From NCBI GenBank assembly GCA_018238825.1, contig JABCSP010000111.1, positions 1 through 7,144 on the forward strand: DNA of 7,144 nucleotides. Direction: 5' to 3'. Positions 5,203 to 7,144 of this stretch are shown here, piece after piece. Source of the DNA: Candidatus Thorarchaeota archaeon. Lineage in GTDB: Archaea > Asgardarchaeota > Thorarchaeia > Thorarchaeales > Thorarchaeaceae. A program made the position numbers and the translations under genes. The stretch's first letter is position 1, and each line of letters opens with the position of its first letter. The notes below the pieces were generated by a model. It had not been told where the DNA came from and did not search any database. It worked only from the letters and a program-made list of their open reading frames with translations.

Positions 5203-6921
5203 ATGGTACTACTTGACCCCAATAACCTTACGCGAAAATACCCCGATGCTGAATCAAAGGAGATAATGAAAAAGACTGTTGAATTCTTTGAGAACAAGGG
5301 GAAAGTCTCCCTCAAGAACGATGATCATGAGCGAGTTTGGTATCAGGATTTCCTTGATTTTCTTAAGAAAGAGAAGATATTCTACAAGATGCTAACGCCC
5401 AGTCAATATGGTGAGGAAGGGTGTAGATGGGACACTTGGCGGAATATGGAGTTTAACGAGATTCTTGCATTCTATGGTTTACATTACTGGTACACCTGGC
5501 AAGTTACGATTCTTGGTCTTGGTCCAATATGGATGAGCAAGAATGAGGAAGCGAAGAAGAAGGCAGCTGAATATTTGAAGCAAGGAGAAGTCTTTGCGTT
5601 TGGATTGAGTGAAAAGGACCATGGAGCTGACCTCTATTCATCAAAAATGAGACTGAATGTATTAGATGATGGTAAGTATGTTGCAAACGGGTCGAAGTAC
5701 TATATTGGAAATGGCAACGTAGCACGGATGGTTTCAGTCTTTGCGAAGACTGATGTGTCCTCAGACCCTGAGAATAAAAAATACGGAGATTATGTTTTCT
5801 TTGTTGCAGATTCACAACATGCCAACTATGAATGTGTGAAGAATGTTGTAAATGTTCAATCCTATGTTGCCGAGTATAAACTAAATGACTATCCAATAAC
5901 AGAAGGAGATATTCTTTCAAAATCACGAGACGCATGGGACAGCACTCTCAACACTGTCAATGTCGGGAAATTCAATCTAGGTTGGGCATCAATTGGTATC
6001 AGTACACATGCACTCTATGAAGCAATAAACCACGCATCTAATCGAAATCTCTTTGGTATGTTTGTTACCGAGTTCTCACATATCAAGCAGTTCTTCGTTG
6101 ACTCGTATGCACGTCTAGTTGCAATGAAGCTATTTGCTTTGCGAGCTGGAGATTACATGAGATCTGCTTCTCTTGAAGACCGTAGGTATATCCTGTACAA
6201 TTCTCTTGTCAAGATGAAGGTGACCAGCGAGGGAGAGAAAGCGATAGATCTCCTCTGGGACATAATCGCTGCTAAGGGATTTGAAGGTGACACCTATTTC
6301 TCAATGGCTACAAGAGATATTCGAGCTCTACCAAAACTAGAAGGTACAGTTCATGTCAATATGGCGCAGATTATCAAGTTCATGCCTGCGTACTTCTTTA
6401 TGCCGCAAGAATATCCCGAAGTAGGTACCATTACAGAACCAAAGAGTGACGACTTCCTCTTCAATCAAGGAGTTACTAAGGGACTGAGTCAAATCATGTT
6501 TCATGATTATCGAGCTGTTTACGATACAGTCGATCTCCCCAATGTAAATATCTTCAAGAAACAGACAGCAGTGTTCAATGAATTCATGACTGAAGCAACA
6601 CCAGATGAGAAACAAGGTGAAGACCTTGATTTCATATTGAACGCAGGCGAGCTCTTCTCACTGGTTGTATACGGACAGCTAATAATCGAGAATGCAAAAA
6701 TCTACAAGATAGATGACCACTTGCTAGATCAGATCTTTGATTTTATGGTTCGAGACTTTTCTAGATATGCTCTTCAGATGCATTCGAAACAGAGCTCAAC
6801 TGAAAAACAGCAAGAAATTCTGCTCAGAATGATAATGAAACCTGATGTAGACAAAGAACGCTATGAAGCAATCGTGAAAGAGGTCTATGCGTTAAATGGA
6901 CGATATGAGATGCAAGTATGA
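5203..6921 (+). CDS. Acyl-CoA dehydrogenase family flavoprotein with long C-terminal extension
   Basis: Acyl-CoA dehydrogenases introduce a trans-2 double bond into acyl-CoA with FAD and pass electrons to ETF or another carrier. The 572-residue protein shows the family order: N-terminal helical domain (~1-125), middle beta domain with FGLSEKDHGADL (133-144) in place of the usual TEP-x-x-GSD, and NGSKYYIGNGN (162-172), then the C-terminal helical domain with Arg281 and FG (284-285) of the FAD-binding R-x-x-FG. LEGTVHVN places Glu380 at the position of the catalytic base of medium-chain enzymes (EGT). Normal members end ~20-30 residues after this point; here ~190 more follow, mostly helical and charged, as in very-long-chain or DmdC-like enzymes. 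The start is set by GAAGGAG at 5188-5194. Its stop overlaps the next ATG as ATGA. No ETF gene is visible. The substrate is unknown; the family is sure, and a non-classical substrate is possible given the altered FAD/substrate loop. Confidence 0.9.
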   Translation: MVLLDPNNLTRKYPDAESKEIMKKTVEFFENKGKVSLKNDDHERVWYQDFLDFLKKEKIFYKMLTPSQYGEEGCRWDTWRNMEFNEILAFYGLHYWYTWQVTILGLGPIWMSKNEEAKKKAAEYLKQGEVFAFGLSEKDHGADLYSSKMRLNVLDDGKYVANGSKYYIGNGNVARMVSVFAKTDVSSDPENKKYGDYVFFVADSQHANYECVKNVVNVQSYVAEYKLNDYPITEGDILSKSRDAWDSTLNTVNVGKFNLGWASIGISTHALYEAINHASNRNLFGMFVTEFSHIKQFFVDSYARLVAMKLFALRAGDYMRSASLEDRRYILYNSLVKMKVTSEGEKAIDLLWDIIAAKGFEGDTYFSMATRDIRALPKLEGTVHVNMAQIIKFMPAYFFMPQEYPEVGTITEPKSDDFLFNQGVTKGLSQIMFHDYRAVYDTVDLPNVNIFKKQTAVFNEFMTEATPDEKQGEDLDFILNAGELFSLVVYGQLIIENAKIYKIDDHLLDQIFDFMVRDFSRYALQMHSKQSSTEKQQEILLRMIMKPDVDKERYEAIVKEVYALNGRYEMQV

Positions 6922-7144
6922 TACTAGTACGAGTTCATATACTTCTGCCAACACTGAATACTATGAAAGGACTAGGTATGTGGACTAGGTCAGTTGTTCG
7001 AAGAACAACTAATCGACGTGCGCGACTGAAAGCCTGGAGGAAGACTCGTTCTTATCAAGGGAAGTCCTCACTCTCCAATAAAGAACAAACATCAGGTTCT
7101 GGGGAGTCCGCGGCTGTTCACTTTACTCAATCGAGTCTTCTTAG
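6918..7144 (+). CDS. Possible small basic ORF, 3' end outside the window, function unknown
   Basis: This is the only frame on either strand open across the right-hand end: 75 codons with no stop. Its first ATG overlaps the dehydrogenase stop as ATGA, which suggests translational coupling. Two later ATGs are at 6963 and 6978; AAAGGA (6966-6971) lies 6 bases before 6978 and may mark the true start. From 6978 the product begins MWTRSVVRRTTNRRAR, is rich in Arg, Lys, Ser and Thr, and has no hydrophobic segment or motif that I recognise. Composition is unlike a typical conserved enzyme, so it could be a linker-rich N-terminus or non-coding DNA open by chance. Confidence 0.35.
   Translation, partial: MILVRVHILLPTLNTMKGLGMWTRSVVRRTTNRRARLKAWRKTRSYQGKSSLSNKEQTSGSGESAAVHFTQSSLL
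6969..6990 (+). repeat. Pair of 9-bp direct repeats
   Basis: GGACTAGGT occurs at 6969-6977 and again at 6982-6990, a 13-base period. The first copy directly precedes the ATG at 6978. It may be a regulator-binding pair or chance. Confidence 0.4.
6992..7010. repeat. Perfect 8-bp inverted repeat with 3-base spacer
   Basis: AGTTGTTC (6992-6999) and GAACAACT (7003-7010) are exact reverse complements around GAA. It follows the direct repeats by one base and no T-run comes after it, so it does not look like a terminator. It could be a dimeric regulator site or an RNA hairpin near the start of the downstream gene. Confidence 0.5.

Noticed and set aside
5504..5935. 143-codon open frame on the minus strand inside the acyl-CoA dehydrogenase
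   Set aside because: It is a shadow of a well-supported gene; the product is rich in His, Ser and Gln with no motif or ribosome site.

Overview
The window looks like a piece of an archaeal genome (or metagenome contig), most plausibly Asgard and Thorarchaeota-like. That placement is an inference from four things: moderately AT-rich DNA with frequent AGA/CGA arginine codons, Shine-Dalgarno sites mixed with short AT-rich TATA-like elements, a secreted membrane protein with a zinc-ribbon tail, and an acyl-CoA-rich gene content. No ribosomal or other marker gene confirms it. The first ~630 bases differ: they are richer in G+C by eye, use CGG/CCG/CCC-type codons, and encode the middle of a bacterial-type type I restriction subunit, HsdR.

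Layout. (1) 2-676, +: HsdR fragment, open at the left edge and losing family resemblance near base 634. (2) 1638-544, -: a 2-hydroxyacyl-CoA dehydratase / benzoyl-CoA reductase D-family subunit with a GTG start. Its last ~30 codons are only the antisense of hsdR, so both genes lose their 3' ends at one breakpoint (~631-640). This is either a chimeric contig join or a real rearrangement. (3) 1639-1831: divergent promoter region. (4) 1832-3583, +: AMP-forming acyl-CoA synthetase, followed by a stop-codon hairpin and a hairpin/T-run terminator. (5) 4490-3741, -: type I membrane protein with an extracellular beta-rich domain and a cytoplasmic zinc ribbon. (6) 5067-4540, -: gamma-carbonic-anhydrase-like protein starting at TTG. 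(7) 5068-5202: second divergent promoter region. (8) 5203-6921, +: acyl-CoA dehydrogenase with a long C-terminal extension. (9) 6918-7144, +: a possible small basic ORF, ATGA-overlapped with the dehydrogenase and open at the right edge; it contains a perfect inverted repeat.

The acyl-CoA synthetase (activation), dehydratase-family protein (2-hydroxyacyl-CoA dehydration or aromatic/enoyl-CoA reduction) and acyl-CoA dehydrogenase (alpha,beta-oxidation) suggest a locus for fatty-, aromatic- or amino-acid-derived acyl-CoA metabolism. They lie on separate transcripts, so a single pathway is a hypothesis. I see no CRISPR array, tRNA, rRNA, transposase or complete defence system. The hsdR piece is the only defence-related sequence, and its context is suspect.
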